Both the position numbers and the translations under genes were made by a program. The notes below the pieces were generated by a model. The model was not told where the DNA came from, made no database searches, and saw only the letters and a program-made list of their open reading frames with translations. From positions 1 to 51,770 of the forward strand of contig JARLIH010000223.1 in the NCBI GenBank assembly GCA_031291845.1: 51,770 bases of DNA, read 5' to 3'. Within the stretch, counting starts at the first letter, position 1, and each line of letters opens with the position of its first letter. Below, one piece after another: positions 37,296 through 45,753 of the stretch. The DNA comes from Isosphaeraceae bacterium. GTDB lineage: Bacteria > Planctomycetota > Planctomycetia > Isosphaerales > Isosphaeraceae.

Positions 37296-38399
37296 ATGGC
37301 GATTACTCTTGCCGCACCGACGACATCCAGAGCCGCGTCTGAGTCGCTCGCCGACGCCGGAGACCGTCGCTTGCTCGCCCTTTTCAGCGAAGGCGGCGAG
37401 CTGGCGGAAGACGCGTTCGCGACCCTGGTGAAACGTCATGGTCCCATGGTTCTTCGCGTGGGCCGTAGCCTGCTCCGCGACGAACACGAAGCGAACGACT
37501 TGTTCCAGACCACGTTTCTCGTGCTGGCGCGGAAGGCGCGCCGGATCTGGGTCGGAGATTCGCTCGGTCCCTGGCTCCATGGCGTTGCCTGTAAGGTCGC
37601 CCGCGACACGCGCAAGATGGCGTCGCGCAGGCAGTCGCTCGAACGGAAGGCACCGGCGATGAGTCCAGACAACGCGTGGGAGATGGCGGACTCGAACGAT
37701 CGGGCGGAAGCAGCGGCCGCCTTGCACGAGGAAATTGCGAGGCTCTCCGAAGTCCACCGCGCGGCGGTCGTTTTCTGTGACCTTCAAGGGCGCACGCACG
37801 CTGAAGCGGCGAAGGCCCTTGGCTGGCCGGTCGGTACCGTCAAGAGCCGGCAAATCCGTGCCCGCGAGCAACTCCGAGGGCGATTGAGCCGCCGCGGTCT
37901 GGCCCTTTCCGCCGGAGCCCTCGTCGCGCTCCTCGCTGCTGAAAAGCGTTCGGCGGTGGCTGCGCCTCCGGATTTGACCCGATCGACTGTCCGCGCGGCC
38001 TTGAAATACTCGTCGGGAGGGGCGGCGGCGGCCACCGCGATTGTCACCCCCCCGATCCTCGAACAGGCGAGACGCGTTTCGCACGGTTTGACCATCGCCT
38101 GGCCCAAGCTCGTGTTGGGGATCATTGCGGTCGTGGCCGCATCGGGCAGCTTGCTCGTCTGGCGATCCTCCGACTCCGTCGAAAGCCAAGAGGCATTGAC
38201 CGCCACCACCTCAGCGCGGAATCCGGCTCCCATGGGTTCGCTTGCTGGGCTGCGATGGATGGCCGAACGAAGGGATGCCTGGGATCCGGAAGTGTACGAC
38301 GAAACCAACGCACCGTTTCACGCCTGGGTCAAGCATGCGAAGTCCCGGACTTCGCGATCTTTCCGAGCCGTCGCGGACCGTCGGCGCACCACACCCTGA
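37296..38399 (+). CDS. ECF sigma factor with C-terminal membrane anchor
   Basis: This 367-residue protein has sigma region 2 at about residues 38-90 (AFATLVKRHGPMVLRV, NDLFQTTFLVLARKA) and region 4 at about 140-195 (EEIARLSEVHRAAVVFCDLQ, then GWPVGTVKSRQIRAREQL). A transmembrane helix at about 268-290 (PKLVLGIIAVVAASGSLLVW) is followed by about 75 extracytoplasmic residues. The extension is far shorter than in the ECF gene at 15546. It lies between two DUF1559 genes and probably controls surface-protein genes. No anti-sigma gene is adjacent. Promoter targets cannot be read from this window. Confidence 0.9.
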   Translation: MAITLAAPTTSRAASESLADAGDRRLLALFSEGGELAEDAFATLVKRHGPMVLRVGRSLLRDEHEANDLFQTTFLVLARKARRIWVGDSLGPWLHGVACKVARDTRKMASRRQSLERKAPAMSPDNAWEMADSNDRAEAAAALHEEIARLSEVHRAAVVFCDLQGRTHAEAAKALGWPVGTVKSRQIRAREQLRGRLSRRGLALSAGALVALLAAEKRSAVAAPPDLTRSTVRAALKYSSGGAAAATAIVTPPILEQARRVSHGLTIAWPKLVLGIIAVVAASGSLLVWRSSDSVESQEALTATTSARNPAPMGSLAGLRWMAERRDAWDPEVYDETNAPFHAWVKHAKSRTSRSFRAVADRRRTTP

Positions 38400-38698
38400 C
38401 GTTCGGGTAACTCCCCAAGGATAGCTCGACGCTCAGGGCAACACATTCTCCCACGAGCATCGCATAAGCCGAATCAAAGCGCACGTGAGCCCCTGGGGGT
38501 TGCGCGCAGACAGTACGAATAGTTCCCGCCAGTCCACGACGAACGACGTTCTTGCCACAGCCGAGACGGAAAATCGAACTTTCACCTTTTTGACCGCTTC
38601 AGGCGATGGTTTAGCCCGCGAGCGGGCACCCGGAGCCTTGCGATCGCTCCGCGCCTTGAATTCATCGCTGATGGTCTCTCAATCCCGAGGATTTACGA

Positions 38699-39745
38699 AT
38701 GCATGGACCACGACGCGGATTCACGCTGATTGAGCTGCTGGTCGTCATCGCGATCATCGCCGTGTTGATCGCACTGCTGTTGCCGGCCGTGCAAGCCGCG
38801 CGTGAGGCGGCCCGGCGCTCACAGTGCGTCAACAACCTGAAGCAGATGGCGCTCTCCGCCCACAACTTCGAGACCGCGCAAGGGACGTTTCCGCCCGGCC
38901 ATGGGCCAAAGCCCGCCCCCATCACCGGCGTGGCGACCCCCTATTACTACGCGACGGGGCTCGTCCACGTCCTCTCATACCTGGAGGAGACGAACAAGTA
39001 CAACCTGTTCAACATCAGCGTGGACATGCTCACAGCCCCGAATGCAACCGCGCAGGAGGTTTCCGTCCGCACGTATCTGTGTCCCTCCGATCCGACGATC
39101 GACGGTTCGGGAGGCGCGACGTCGCAGGGCGGCGATAACAACTACTTCATGAACCTCGGGTGCAATATCAACGACCAGAATAACGACCCGGCCACCGCCG
39201 GCGCGTTCAACTTCATCCTGTCGACGAGCACATTGCCCGTCGGCCTGAGCGTGGCAACCTTCACCGACGGAACGAGCAACACGGCCATGTTCGGCGAGAT
39301 CAAGCGCGGCGAGAACTCGATCGCCGGCAACTACAAGGGTACTCCGACGAAGCCGTATCACGTTCGCTACCTGAACACAACCTGGAGCGACTGGGGAGGT
39401 GCCCCATCGTCGACGACCCCCGTTCCGATTGGATTGCTGGTCCCTCCAGCCAACTGCAACGCCAATCTCACCTCGGCCTACTACGCGGGTGACGCCTACT
39501 ACCGAGACCACCCCGGCTTCACATCGTGTTACACGCATACCGCCGTGCCCAACAGTCCCTCCGGCGACTGCATGAATCCCAACAACGACGCGCACGTCGC
39601 CGCGCGCAGCTATCACTCCGGCGGCGTCAACATTGCCTTCGCCGACGGCAGCGTCCATTTCATCAAGGGATCGATCGCCCTGAACGTCTGGAAGGGCCTC
39701 GGAACCCGAGCCGGCGGCGAAGTGCTGAGCGCCGATTCCTACTGA
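38699..39745 (+). CDS. DUF1559 domain protein with type IV pilin-like N-terminus
   Basis: This 348-residue protein starts with a near-perfect prepilin signal, [20 protein letters not shown] at residues 5-24, and [18 protein letters not shown]. The DUF1559 body has [10 protein letters not shown] and [11 protein letters not shown]. The C-terminus has the H-x9-DG motif, [17 protein letters not shown]. The short leader suggests processing by a prepilin peptidase before the Phe. A small lipoprotein gene follows 104 bp downstream, a frequent pairing in planctomycetes. The 299 bp before it show no gene. Confidence 0.95.
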   Translation: MHGPRRGFTLIELLVVIAIIAVLIALLLPAVQAAREAARRSQCVNNLKQMALSAHNFETAQGTFPPGHGPKPAPITGVATPYYYATGLVHVLSYLEETNKYNLFNISVDMLTAPNATAQEVSVRTYLCPSDPTIDGSGGATSQGGDNNYFMNLGCNINDQNNDPATAGAFNFILSTSTLPVGLSVATFTDGTSNTAMFGEIKRGENSIAGNYKGTPTKPYHVRYLNTTWSDWGGAPSSTTPVPIGLLVPPANCNANLTSAYYAGDAYYRDHPGFTSCYTHTAVPNSPSGDCMNPNNDAHVAARSYHSGGVNIAFADGSVHFIKGSIALNVWKGLGTRAGGEVLSADSY

Positions 39746-39849
39746 TTGCGAACGCCGGCCTCGCGCAGTGAAGGCTCTTTTCAACCTCGTGGAATCTCAG
39801 AGATTCATCACTTGATCGAACCGAGAACGGGTCGGTCGCGGAGTTGTCC

Positions 39850-40353
39850 ATGGTACAGCCACCGTCTTCGCTGCAGCGACAAGCCGAAAACGCTCGCATC
39901 ACGGCTGGGCTTCGGGCCTTGAGAAGCCTCTCGCTGGCCGTGCTCGCGAACTGTGTTCTGGGGTGTGGCGGCGAGCCAAAACAGGAGTCGGTATCTGGAA
40001 GCGTGACTCTCGACGCGAAGCCGCTCGCGAGCGGGGCGGTCCAGTTCACGCCCGAAGAGGGACAAGGGCTGGCGGTTGGGACTCTGATTCAGGATGGGGC
40101 GTACCGCCTACCGAACCCGCCGGGATTGGCTCCCGGCCGCTATCGGGTGAGCATCAGCGCCCAGGGCGGATCCGCCGTCCGCGCGGGAATGGCGCCCGAC
40201 ATGGACCTGGGCAGGCCGGGAGTGAGGGACCCGATCCCCGTGCGCTACAACCAGGAGACCACGCTTCGGGCTGAGGTTACGCGTGGCGGCTCCAACACCT
40301 TTCCCTTCGATCTCACGAGTAAGCCCGACTCCGCCGTGGCCAGGCGCCGATAG
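39850..40353 (+). CDS. Small lipoprotein with transthyretin-like domain
   Basis: This 167-residue protein has a long signal peptide ending in a lipobox LGC (Cys39 in CVLGCGGEP), so it should be lipid-anchored. The mature part GSVTLDAKPLASGAVQFTPE, then YRLPNPPGLAPGRYRVSISA, is the prealbumin/carboxypeptidase-regulatory-like beta-sandwich found in many planctomycete lipoproteins next to DUF1559 genes. A TTG at 39844 is an alternative start. It probably acts at the envelope with the DUF1559 protein. No enzymatic residues are visible. Confidence 0.85.
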   Translation: MVQPPSSLQRQAENARITAGLRALRSLSLAVLANCVLGCGGEPKQESVSGSVTLDAKPLASGAVQFTPEEGQGLAVGTLIQDGAYRLPNPPGLAPGRYRVSISAQGGSAVRAGMAPDMDLGRPGVRDPIPVRYNQETTLRAEVTRGGSNTFPFDLTSKPDSAVARRR

Positions 40354-40467
40354 TTTGAGTCGCCTGAAGACGATCGGCCTGCGCTCGCCGCGAGCGCGGC
40401 CGAAGCCTGCGGTTTTTCGGTGTGGTTCAATACAAGGGATGCGCCATCGGAGCGGTGAATCGGCTTA

Positions 40468-40522
40468 GTTGGAGTACCGCCTTCAGGCGGTAAACCATTC
40501 CGGCTCAAGCCGATACTCCAAC
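40468..40522. repeat. 55-bp cruciform-like palindromic element
   Basis: A 9-bp outer stem GTTGGAGTA/TACTCCAAC encloses two small hairpins, CCGCC-TTCA-GGCGG and CGGCTCAAGCCG, giving a three-way-junction shape. It lies between the lipoprotein and the metallo-beta-lactamase gene. It resembles a REP-type element rather than a terminator because no T-run follows. Confidence 0.75.
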
Positions 40523-40615
40523 AATTCGACTGCGTGTGCGTCACAAAGGATTACCCGCATCCCCTGTTTTTTGAACCACGTCTGTTTTTCCATTCTTCCG
40601 ACCCCTGAGACACGC

Positions 40616-41653
40616 ATGCGACACCGTAACAGCATCTTTCCGGGTCTGGCATTCGCGATCAGCGCGATTCTTACGACACCGACTTTGGCCGGGGATAATC
40701 TGTCCACCGGCTCGACCCGCGGGAGACTCACGCTGACTTGCCTCGAGATCCCGGATTACGGTCGAGGTGCCGGCCTGGCTGTCGTAATTCAGACGCCGGG
40801 CGGGAAAACGTTTCTGTACGATTCCGGCAGCGGTTATCCCACGAAAGACGGCAAGGGGTGGGAAGGAAACTACAACGCCGGCCGCGACGCGATTCTCCCG
40901 TTTCTGAGGGCGAAAGGGATCACGTCTATCGACGGTGTTCTGATAAGCCACGGCCATTTCGATCATTTCGGTGGTCTCTTGTGGCTCGTCGACCATGCGA
41001 CAATTCCCAAGCTCATTGACTCGGGCTATTCCTTTCGAGGGGGGCACAGCTCGGAACTTGCCGCCTACGAGAACCTTCGCAACCGATTCAAGAAGGTTCC
41101 GGGAGCCTATGTCGAAGCCCACACCGGCGACATGGTGCAGCTCGACCCGGCGCTCAAGGTGGAAGTCCTCTTCCCGCCGCACGAGTACTTTCAGGGGAAC
41201 CCCTTGAGAACGCACAAGAAGGATACCCCGGAGCATTATCTCCCGAATGCGAATTCACTCGGCATCCGGATCACACACGGAGACGTGGTCTTCCTTCTCC
41301 CTGGCGACGTCCAGGTCACCGAACAGGTCGAGGTGCTCCTACCCCGGATCGCTCCGGAAAAACTTCGTTGCAACATTCTCGTGGCTCCTGCACACGGGAT
41401 CGATGCCGCGCCCGAATTCGCGCAGGCCACGCACCCCGAGGTCACGATCGCAAGCGCCTCGGGGCGCTACGCGACTTGGAGCGCCACGCCAAAGGTTTAC
41501 GGCGGTCTCGGCTCGCGCGTCTTCGTCACCGGTACTCACGGCCGTGTCAGCGTCATCTCGGACGGTAAGTCTTATACGTTGGACGTTGAACGAGAGCCGG
41601 CGAAGCCGCTGTTCCGCGAGGACTCGGAATTCAAGACCTCGGCGCGTCAATGA
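40616..41653 (+). CDS. Exported metallo-beta-lactamase-fold protein (ComEC C-domain-like)
   Basis: This 345-residue protein has a signal peptide (residues 1-25, ending LAGD). A metallo-beta-lactamase fold follows with the motif ISHGHFDHFGG near residues 110-120 and the early strand GKTFLYDSGSG. Later segments VVFLLPGDVQ and LVAPAHGIDA supply further candidate metal ligands. The order resembles the extracellular MBL domain of ComEC/Rec2 rather than true beta-lactamases. It is likely a hydrolase outside the cytoplasm; the substrate is unknown. ATG 40616 is chosen because the signal peptide begins there; the frame is open from inside the upstream palindrome. Confidence 0.85.
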   Translation: MRHRNSIFPGLAFAISAILTTPTLAGDNLSTGSTRGRLTLTCLEIPDYGRGAGLAVVIQTPGGKTFLYDSGSGYPTKDGKGWEGNYNAGRDAILPFLRAKGITSIDGVLISHGHFDHFGGLLWLVDHATIPKLIDSGYSFRGGHSSELAAYENLRNRFKKVPGAYVEAHTGDMVQLDPALKVEVLFPPHEYFQGNPLRTHKKDTPEHYLPNANSLGIRITHGDVVFLLPGDVQVTEQVEVLLPRIAPEKLRCNILVAPAHGIDAAPEFAQATHPEVTIASASGRYATWSATPKVYGGLGSRVFVTGTHGRVSVISDGKSYTLDVEREPAKPLFREDSEFKTSARQ

Positions 41654-41830
41654 AGCGACGCTGGCCGATTCCCAGATGCCCCGCACAGCGCAAGGTCGCG
41701 TCACGCCGACCCGAGGCATCGCCCTCGCGGGCGCGACTCCAGCCACCCGTGTCAGGCGGGTGCTCGACGATGACCGCCAGCGGCCAGCCCACGGTCAGGG
41801 AGCGAGCTTGTGGATCGTGTTGGGGCCCAT

Positions 41831-41878
41831 AAAAGGGGTCAGGACCCTTTAACTCGCTATCGGCACCTGACCCCTTTT
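41831..41878 (+). repeat. GGGGTCAGG palindrome, copy A
   Basis: AAAAGGGGTCAGG at 41831 and CCTGACCCCTTTT ending at 41878 are perfect inverted ends around TAACTCGCTATCGG. Copy B at 45113-45162 is the same element in the opposite orientation. The oxidoreductase and higBA genes lie between them. Both copies are followed by CTGCTCT. Confidence 0.85.
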
Positions 41879-41897
41879 CTGCTCTTTGCTAGAGTTG

Positions 41898-42029
41898 GTC
41901 GTGAACCCCGACCGCCCGAATCAGGTCGAGCCCCGTCCCAAAAAACGCCGGCCCAAGCAGTACGACCTCCTGAACCAACCACGCTCGGTATTACGCGAAC
42001 GCTTGATGGCACAAGATGTTGCTGCTTAG
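41898..42029 (+). pseudogene. C-terminal tail of an IS4-type transposase
   Basis: An open frame reads VVNPDRPNQVEPRPKKRRPK then QYDLLNQPRSVLRERLMAQD to a stop. This matches the basic tail of DDE transposases of the IS4 group as I remember it (NRP..VEPR..KRRPK..LL..PR). The catalytic domain is missing. It starts just after palindrome copy A, so the element was probably cut there. Confidence 0.5.
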
Positions 42030-42147
42030 CTTAGTGCCATTCCGACCCGTCCCGCTTTCCGGTGGTCTGAAGCCCGGCGCCGCGATCCTCGGGATTATGG
42101 TCGACCGCGCCCGTGCGACTCTTCTGGAGCGAAACGGGGCCAACAGA

Positions 42148-43806
42148 TCATAGCTCCGAGAGCACCCGGTGCGCGCACGTGACTGCGAGCGCACCGTCGC
42201 CGACGGCGAACGCGACCCGCTTGGTGGTATTGCTCCGGACGTCGCCCGCGGCGAAGACACCGGGGCACGTCGTTTCGACCAAACAGGGCTCGCGGTCCGA
42301 TAGGGGCCAGCGGTTCGAGTGAGCCGCTTCAGCCCCGGTCAGGATAAATCCCTTGGAATCGACGGCGATGCTCGCAGGCAGCCAGCCGGTACGCGGCTGA
42401 GCCCCGATGAAGACGAAGACCGCCGAGCAATCGAGGTCGCGGGAACCGTCGTCGCGGACGTCGCGGAGCCGAAGCCCCGTGAGTGCACCGTCGCCGTGGA
42501 CGGCAGCCACCTCGACGTGCCGGAAGACCTCGATCTTCTCGTGCCGCTCGATCCGACGGGCGAGGTAGTCGGACATGCTCTTGCGAATGTCGCCTCCGCG
42601 CAGCAGGAGCGAGGCCCCGGCCGTGTGCTCGGCGAGGAACATCGCGGCCTGGCCGGCCGAGTTGCCTCCTCCCAGTACGGCGGCGCGGCCGTCCTTGCAC
42701 GAGCGGGCGTGCACCGAGGTGCAGGAATAGTAGATCCCCGCCCCATCCCAGCGCTCGCACCCGGCCACGGGGAGGCGCCGATAGGTCGCGCCAGTCGCGA
42801 TGAGGACCGTCCGGCCGCTGACGACCTGCCCGTCGTTGAGCACGAGCCGGTGCAGCTTGTCCTCGCAGGTCATCGAGCGGACCTCGACCGGCGCGACCAG
42901 CTCGGCCCCGAATTTCAACGCCTGGAGGTAACCGCGGTTGGCCAGGTCCGCCCCGCTCAATCCGGACGGGAACCCCATGTAATTCTCGATCCGCGAGCTG
43001 GTCCCCGCCTGGCCGCCGGGTCCGAACCGGTCGAGCACGATGGTGGACAGCCCCTCCGAGGCGCCATAGACGGCCGCCGCCAGGCCAGCCGGCCCGGCCC
43101 CGACAATCACCAGGTCGAATGGCTCGGTGCGGATCTGACGCTTCAGCCCCAGGCACTCGGCCAGGCGCGTGACCGTCGGGCGCGGCGCGCGTGTGCCCCG
43201 GTTGCAGGACACGAACGGCAATTGATCCCGGGTAACTCCCAGTGACCTCATGGCGGTCTGGCCGTCCGGCTCGTCGGCGTCGACCCACGTGTGCGGCACC
43301 TTGTTCTTGTCGAAGAACTCACGGATCTCCGTCAAGTCCGGGTCGCCGATGTGCCCGAAGACGCGCACGCCGATAAACCCCGACCGTTCGAGCATGCTCC
43401 GGCGCGTCTGGAACGCCTCGAGCAGTTTGTCGCTGAGGTCGGGGATCTCCTGGATGACCCGGCGCAGCTCAGTCTGGCTGACGCAGTAGGCCCGGGTCTC
43501 GCCCTGCGCATACGCCGAGATGGCGGCGGGTCGGTCGGTGAGCAGCGAGACGTCACCCGTGAATTGGCGCGGGCCGTGGACGACGATCGTCTTCGAGACC
43601 TCGGTCGATTCGTCCACGATCGCGATCGCGCCCGAGTCGATGACGTAGAGCGGCACGCCGCGCTGCCCGGCCTGGAAGATGAGCTCGCCGTCCTTGAACG
43701 AGCAGATCGTCGCCAGCGCGGCCAGGTGTTCCATCTCGGAATCGGTCAGCGTTGGGAACGCGAGCTCATGAACGTAGTCAAGCGTTGCCAATGCCTCGGC
43801 CTCCAT
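42148..43806 (-). CDS. Flavoprotein: cNMP-binding domain, glutaredoxin-like domain and thioredoxin-reductase-like domain
   Basis: This 552-residue cytoplasmic protein has three parts. Residues about 20-125 are a cyclic-nucleotide-binding domain. Residues about 143-222 are a glutaredoxin-like fold (GVRVFGHIGDPDLTEIREFF). The rest is a thioredoxin-reductase-like FAD/NAD(P) domain, with VIVGAGPAGLAAA near 233-245, AVLGGGNSAGQAA near 376-388 and PGVFAAGDVR near 515-524. The redox CxxC of classical thioredoxin reductase is replaced by YYSCTSVHARSC (Cys362 and Cys370), so normal thioredoxin reduction is doubtful. Related cNMP-TrxR fusions are known, but their substrates are unclear. It reads away from higBA. 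The regulatory domain suggests control by a nucleotide ligand. Confidence 0.9.
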   Translation of the reverse strand: MEAEALATLDYVHELAFPTLTDSEMEHLAALATICSFKDGELIFQAGQRGVPLYVIDSGAIAIVDESTEVSKTIVVHGPRQFTGDVSLLTDRPAAISAYAQGETRAYCVSQTELRRVIQEIPDLSDKLLEAFQTRRSMLERSGFIGVRVFGHIGDPDLTEIREFFDKNKVPHTWVDADEPDGQTAMRSLGVTRDQLPFVSCNRGTRAPRPTVTRLAECLGLKRQIRTEPFDLVIVGAGPAGLAAAVYGASEGLSTIVLDRFGPGGQAGTSSRIENYMGFPSGLSGADLANRGYLQALKFGAELVAPVEVRSMTCEDKLHRLVLNDGQVVSGRTVLIATGATYRRLPVAGCERWDGAGIYYSCTSVHARSCKDGRAAVLGGGNSAGQAAMFLAEHTAGASLLLRGGDIRKSMSDYLARRIERHEKIEVFRHVEVAAVHGDGALTGLRLRDVRDDGSRDLDCSAVFVFIGAQPRTGWLPASIAVDSKGFILTGAEAAHSNRWPLSDREPCLVETTCPGVFAAGDVRSNTTKRVAFAVGDGALAVTCAHRVLSEL

Positions 43807-44188
43807 GGGATTTGCCCGATCACCCTGTCGTCACGGCCCAGGACAATTTTTCGATCTTCGCTCTATTATGCGTCGGTCGTCAATCCGTTACACTCGGCGG
43901 GCCGAGCGGGACGGACAAGGAAGAGGAAAGGCATCGCGTTCCGAACCCCGGCGTGCGATCCCTTGTATGTTCGATTCCAGCCAATTTGCGACACTGGCAT
44001 CGGTACGCAATAATGGCAGAGTGTGGGGGCAAGGGACAGGCGATGCGCTCCGGGGAGCGTAGGTGACCTTCCCCAAGGTTTGCCCGGTACTTTTGAGAGG
44101 GATGCGAATAGCCGAACGGTTCTTCGATACTGGACGATCGGGAAGCTCGGCGAACGCCGGGGACTCGGACGACACGTGCTTTCCGGCG
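43807..44188. other. Intergenic region upstream of the flavoprotein gene
   Basis: About 380 bp between the flavoprotein start and the higA stop. It should hold the flavoprotein promoter, but I could not define -35/-10 boxes with correct spacing. A GTTCGATTCC stretch at 43969 recalls a tRNA T-loop, but no cloverleaf can be built around it. Open frames here look like shadows. Confidence 0.4.
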
Positions 44189-44620
44189 TCAAAAGTTGGC
44201 CGCAAGCACGCTCGCGTCCACTCGAAAATAGTCCGCGAACTTGCGAATCATCTGCCTGCTCAGGTGCTTCTTCCCCGCCAGAACCTCGGAGATCGTGGAC
44301 TTGGGGAGCGCGGTGTCCCGGCTCAGTTGCGCCTGCGTGACGCCCTTGGCTTCCATCAAGTGACGAAGCATGTCCGCGTCCGAGGCGGGCTCGATGGCGT
44401 AGTGCTCGTCCTCGTAGGCGGCGACAAGGTCGCTGAGCGCGTCGAGGTACATCTCCTCTCCGCCGTTGAGTTCGCCCCGAGCGAGAAGCTGGTCCATGAC
44501 TTTCTGCGCCTCCCGAAGCTGCTCGTCGGACTTGACCGAAGCGAGCGGAAAGGCGGTCACGAGCTTCAAGTAGGCATCCCGGCCTGCCCCTTTCAGGCTG
44601 AACTTGCTCTTCACCGTCAT
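44189..44620 (-). CDS. higA: HigA-type antitoxin
   Basis: This 143-residue protein has an N-terminal helical part (GELNGGEEMYLDALSDLVAAYEDEHY near residues 50-76, split here). A Xre-type helix-turn-helix follows at about 85-125 (EAKGVTQAQLSRDTALPKST, then ISEVLAGKKHLS). It overlaps the toxin gene by 4 bp (ATGA). The order is toxin first, antitoxin second, typical of higBA. The HTH should bind the palindromes upstream of the toxin and repress the operon. Confidence 0.88.
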   Translation of the reverse strand: MTVKSKFSLKGAGRDAYLKLVTAFPLASVKSDEQLREAQKVMDQLLARGELNGGEEMYLDALSDLVAAYEDEHYAIEPASDADMLRHLMEAKGVTQAQLSRDTALPKSTISEVLAGKKHLSRQMIRKFADYFRVDASVLAANF

Positions 44621-44988
44621 CTCCCTCTCTTGGGCCGCTTGGCAGGTGCTGCCTTCTTCGGTGGCGGAGGAGGCTCAAAGCAACCGCATTCGCCCTTCCA
44701 CTTGTCCTCGTCGTATTCGCCGTGAGTCATCATCTTCAGGACGAAGACCTTCTGGGTCACGTAGCGAACGCGGCTGATCAGCCGGTACTTGTTGCCGCCG
44801 ATATTGAACACGACGCAGTCGCCTACGGTGCTTGCACTGGGGAACGAAGCCTTCACGTCTCCCCAAGCTTGCCAGGAGACGGTCCTGCTGTTGACGTGCG
44901 TATACCACGCCCGGAGCGGCCCCTCGGCGTCCTCGTGGCCCGGAAGCTGCCAGAACTGCTTCAGGCGAGCCTTCGAGATGACCCGCAT
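44617..44988 (-). CDS. higB: HigB-type mRNA interferase toxin
   Basis: This 123-residue protein of the HigB_toxin group (RelE-like fold) has MRVISKARLKQFWQLPGHED, LRAWYTHVNSRTVSWQAWGD, then GGNKYRLISRVRYVTQKVFV. RelE-like toxins cut mRNA on the ribosome. The body is normal in length, but the C-terminus carries an extra basic Pro/Lys tail (EPPPPPKKAAPAKRPKRGR) after a CGC motif, not usual for the family. An AGGAG site lies 7 bp upstream. A promoter with an internal palindrome lies just before it. Confidence 0.9.
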   Translation of the reverse strand: MRVISKARLKQFWQLPGHEDAEGPLRAWYTHVNSRTVSWQAWGDVKASFPSASTVGDCVVFNIGGNKYRLISRVRYVTQKVFVLKMMTHGEYDEDKWKGECGCFEPPPPPKKAAPAKRPKRGR

Positions 44989-45018
44989 CAGCTACTCCTC
45001 GAATCGGCATCAGAAGTC

Positions 45019-45071
45019 ACGGTAGTTCGCAAATCGCGAACTGTCAAGGCGAGAGTTCGTACTACGCGAAC
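45019..45071 (-). promoter_or_regulatory. higBA promoter with operators
   Basis: On the minus strand, -35 TTGACA (45042-45047) and -10 TACCGT (45019-45024) are separated by exactly 17 bp. That spacer is itself the palindrome GTTCG-N7-CGAAC (45025-45041). A second GTTCG-N7-CGAAC lies at 45055-45071, 30 bp upstream. HigA binding to the spacer site would block RNA polymerase. The leader to the higB ATG is short, about 24 nt. Confidence 0.75.
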
Positions 45072-45112
45072 GGTCTTGCCGAAACCGGAACGCCGGGACG
45101 AGCGTCCAGCCC

Positions 45113-45162
45113 AAAAAAGGGGTCAGGAACCGATAGCGAGTTATCGGCTCCTGACCCCTTTT
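45113..45162 (-). repeat. GGGGTCAGG palindrome, copy B
   Basis: AAAAAAGGGGTCAGG and CCTGACCCCTTTT flank GATAGCGAGTTA. The reverse complement aligns with copy A at 41831 (shared TAACTCGCTATC core). The hairpin could also terminate transcription in either direction because its ends are A and T runs. Confidence 0.85.
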
Positions 45163-45324
45163 CTGCTCTCTTATCTCCGGCCCTTATCTCCTCCCCTTTG
45201 GTCCGACTGAACCGACGGCGCCGTTGCCAACTGTGGTGACGCACCTTCGGGCCACCATCCTATACCCTTGCACATCGTCCTGTCAGATCGTACACTATCC
45301 ACTGGTCGCGATTTGGATAGGGAG

Positions 45325-45522
45325 ATGTCGATGAATCACCGAACGGTCGTGTGTCCGACGTGTCAGAGCCGAGCAGTAACGGTGCAGGGGCAATGCGTGC
45401 GCCCCGCGTCGGTGATCGCTGGCTTGGTTCGCCCGGGCGAAAAGGTTCACGTCCCTCGCTGGTACGAATTCAAGTGCGACAACGGGCACGTGTTCCAGGC
45501 GGACATTTCGGAGAGGGAGTAG
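45325..45522 (+). CDS. Small zinc-ribbon-like protein
   Basis: This 65-residue protein has a CPTC pair at residues 11-14 and a second pair-like site CDNGH near residues 53-57, giving a likely zinc ribbon. A basic, Val-rich middle links them. GGAG lies immediately before ATG 45325; an ATG two codons downstream is also possible. No family is recognised. It precedes a truncated gene and the transposon. Confidence 0.65.
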   Translation: MSMNHRTVVCPTCQSRAVTVQGQCVRPASVIAGLVRPGEKVHVPRWYEFKCDNGHVFQADISERE

Positions 45523-45575
45523 CCTCAGCCGAACCAACCGAGTCCGCGTTTCCGTTGTAACATGGGGAAATTCTG

Positions 45576-45753
45576 GTGGCAGCACCGAAATTTTACGTGC
45601 ACATTATTGAATCACCGTCCGCGGATGATTTGCTGGATGGTCGCACTGAAGGCAACTCCCTTTGCTCGTTTCTCAATCTCGCGGGCATTCCGTACCAGTA
45701 CAACCTGGTGGTTGACAGAGAGCATTTAGAAACGGCCTTCACACGAAGAGCCC
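45576..45753 (+). pseudogene. 5' fragment of a conserved hypothetical gene cut by the transposon
   Basis: From GTG 45576 the frame reads FYVHIIESPSADDLLDGRTE then GNSLCSFLNLAGIPYQYNLV up to the transposon end. This N-terminus recalls a hypothetical family with the IESPS..DLLDGRTEG motif; the rest of the gene is missing. The frame ends on a TAA inside the transposon inverted repeat. The other side of the transposon does not carry the missing part. Confidence 0.65.

Noticed and set aside
43969-43978. GTTCGATTCC resembling a tRNA T-loop
   Set aside because: No acceptor stem, D-arm or anticodon arm could be built around it.
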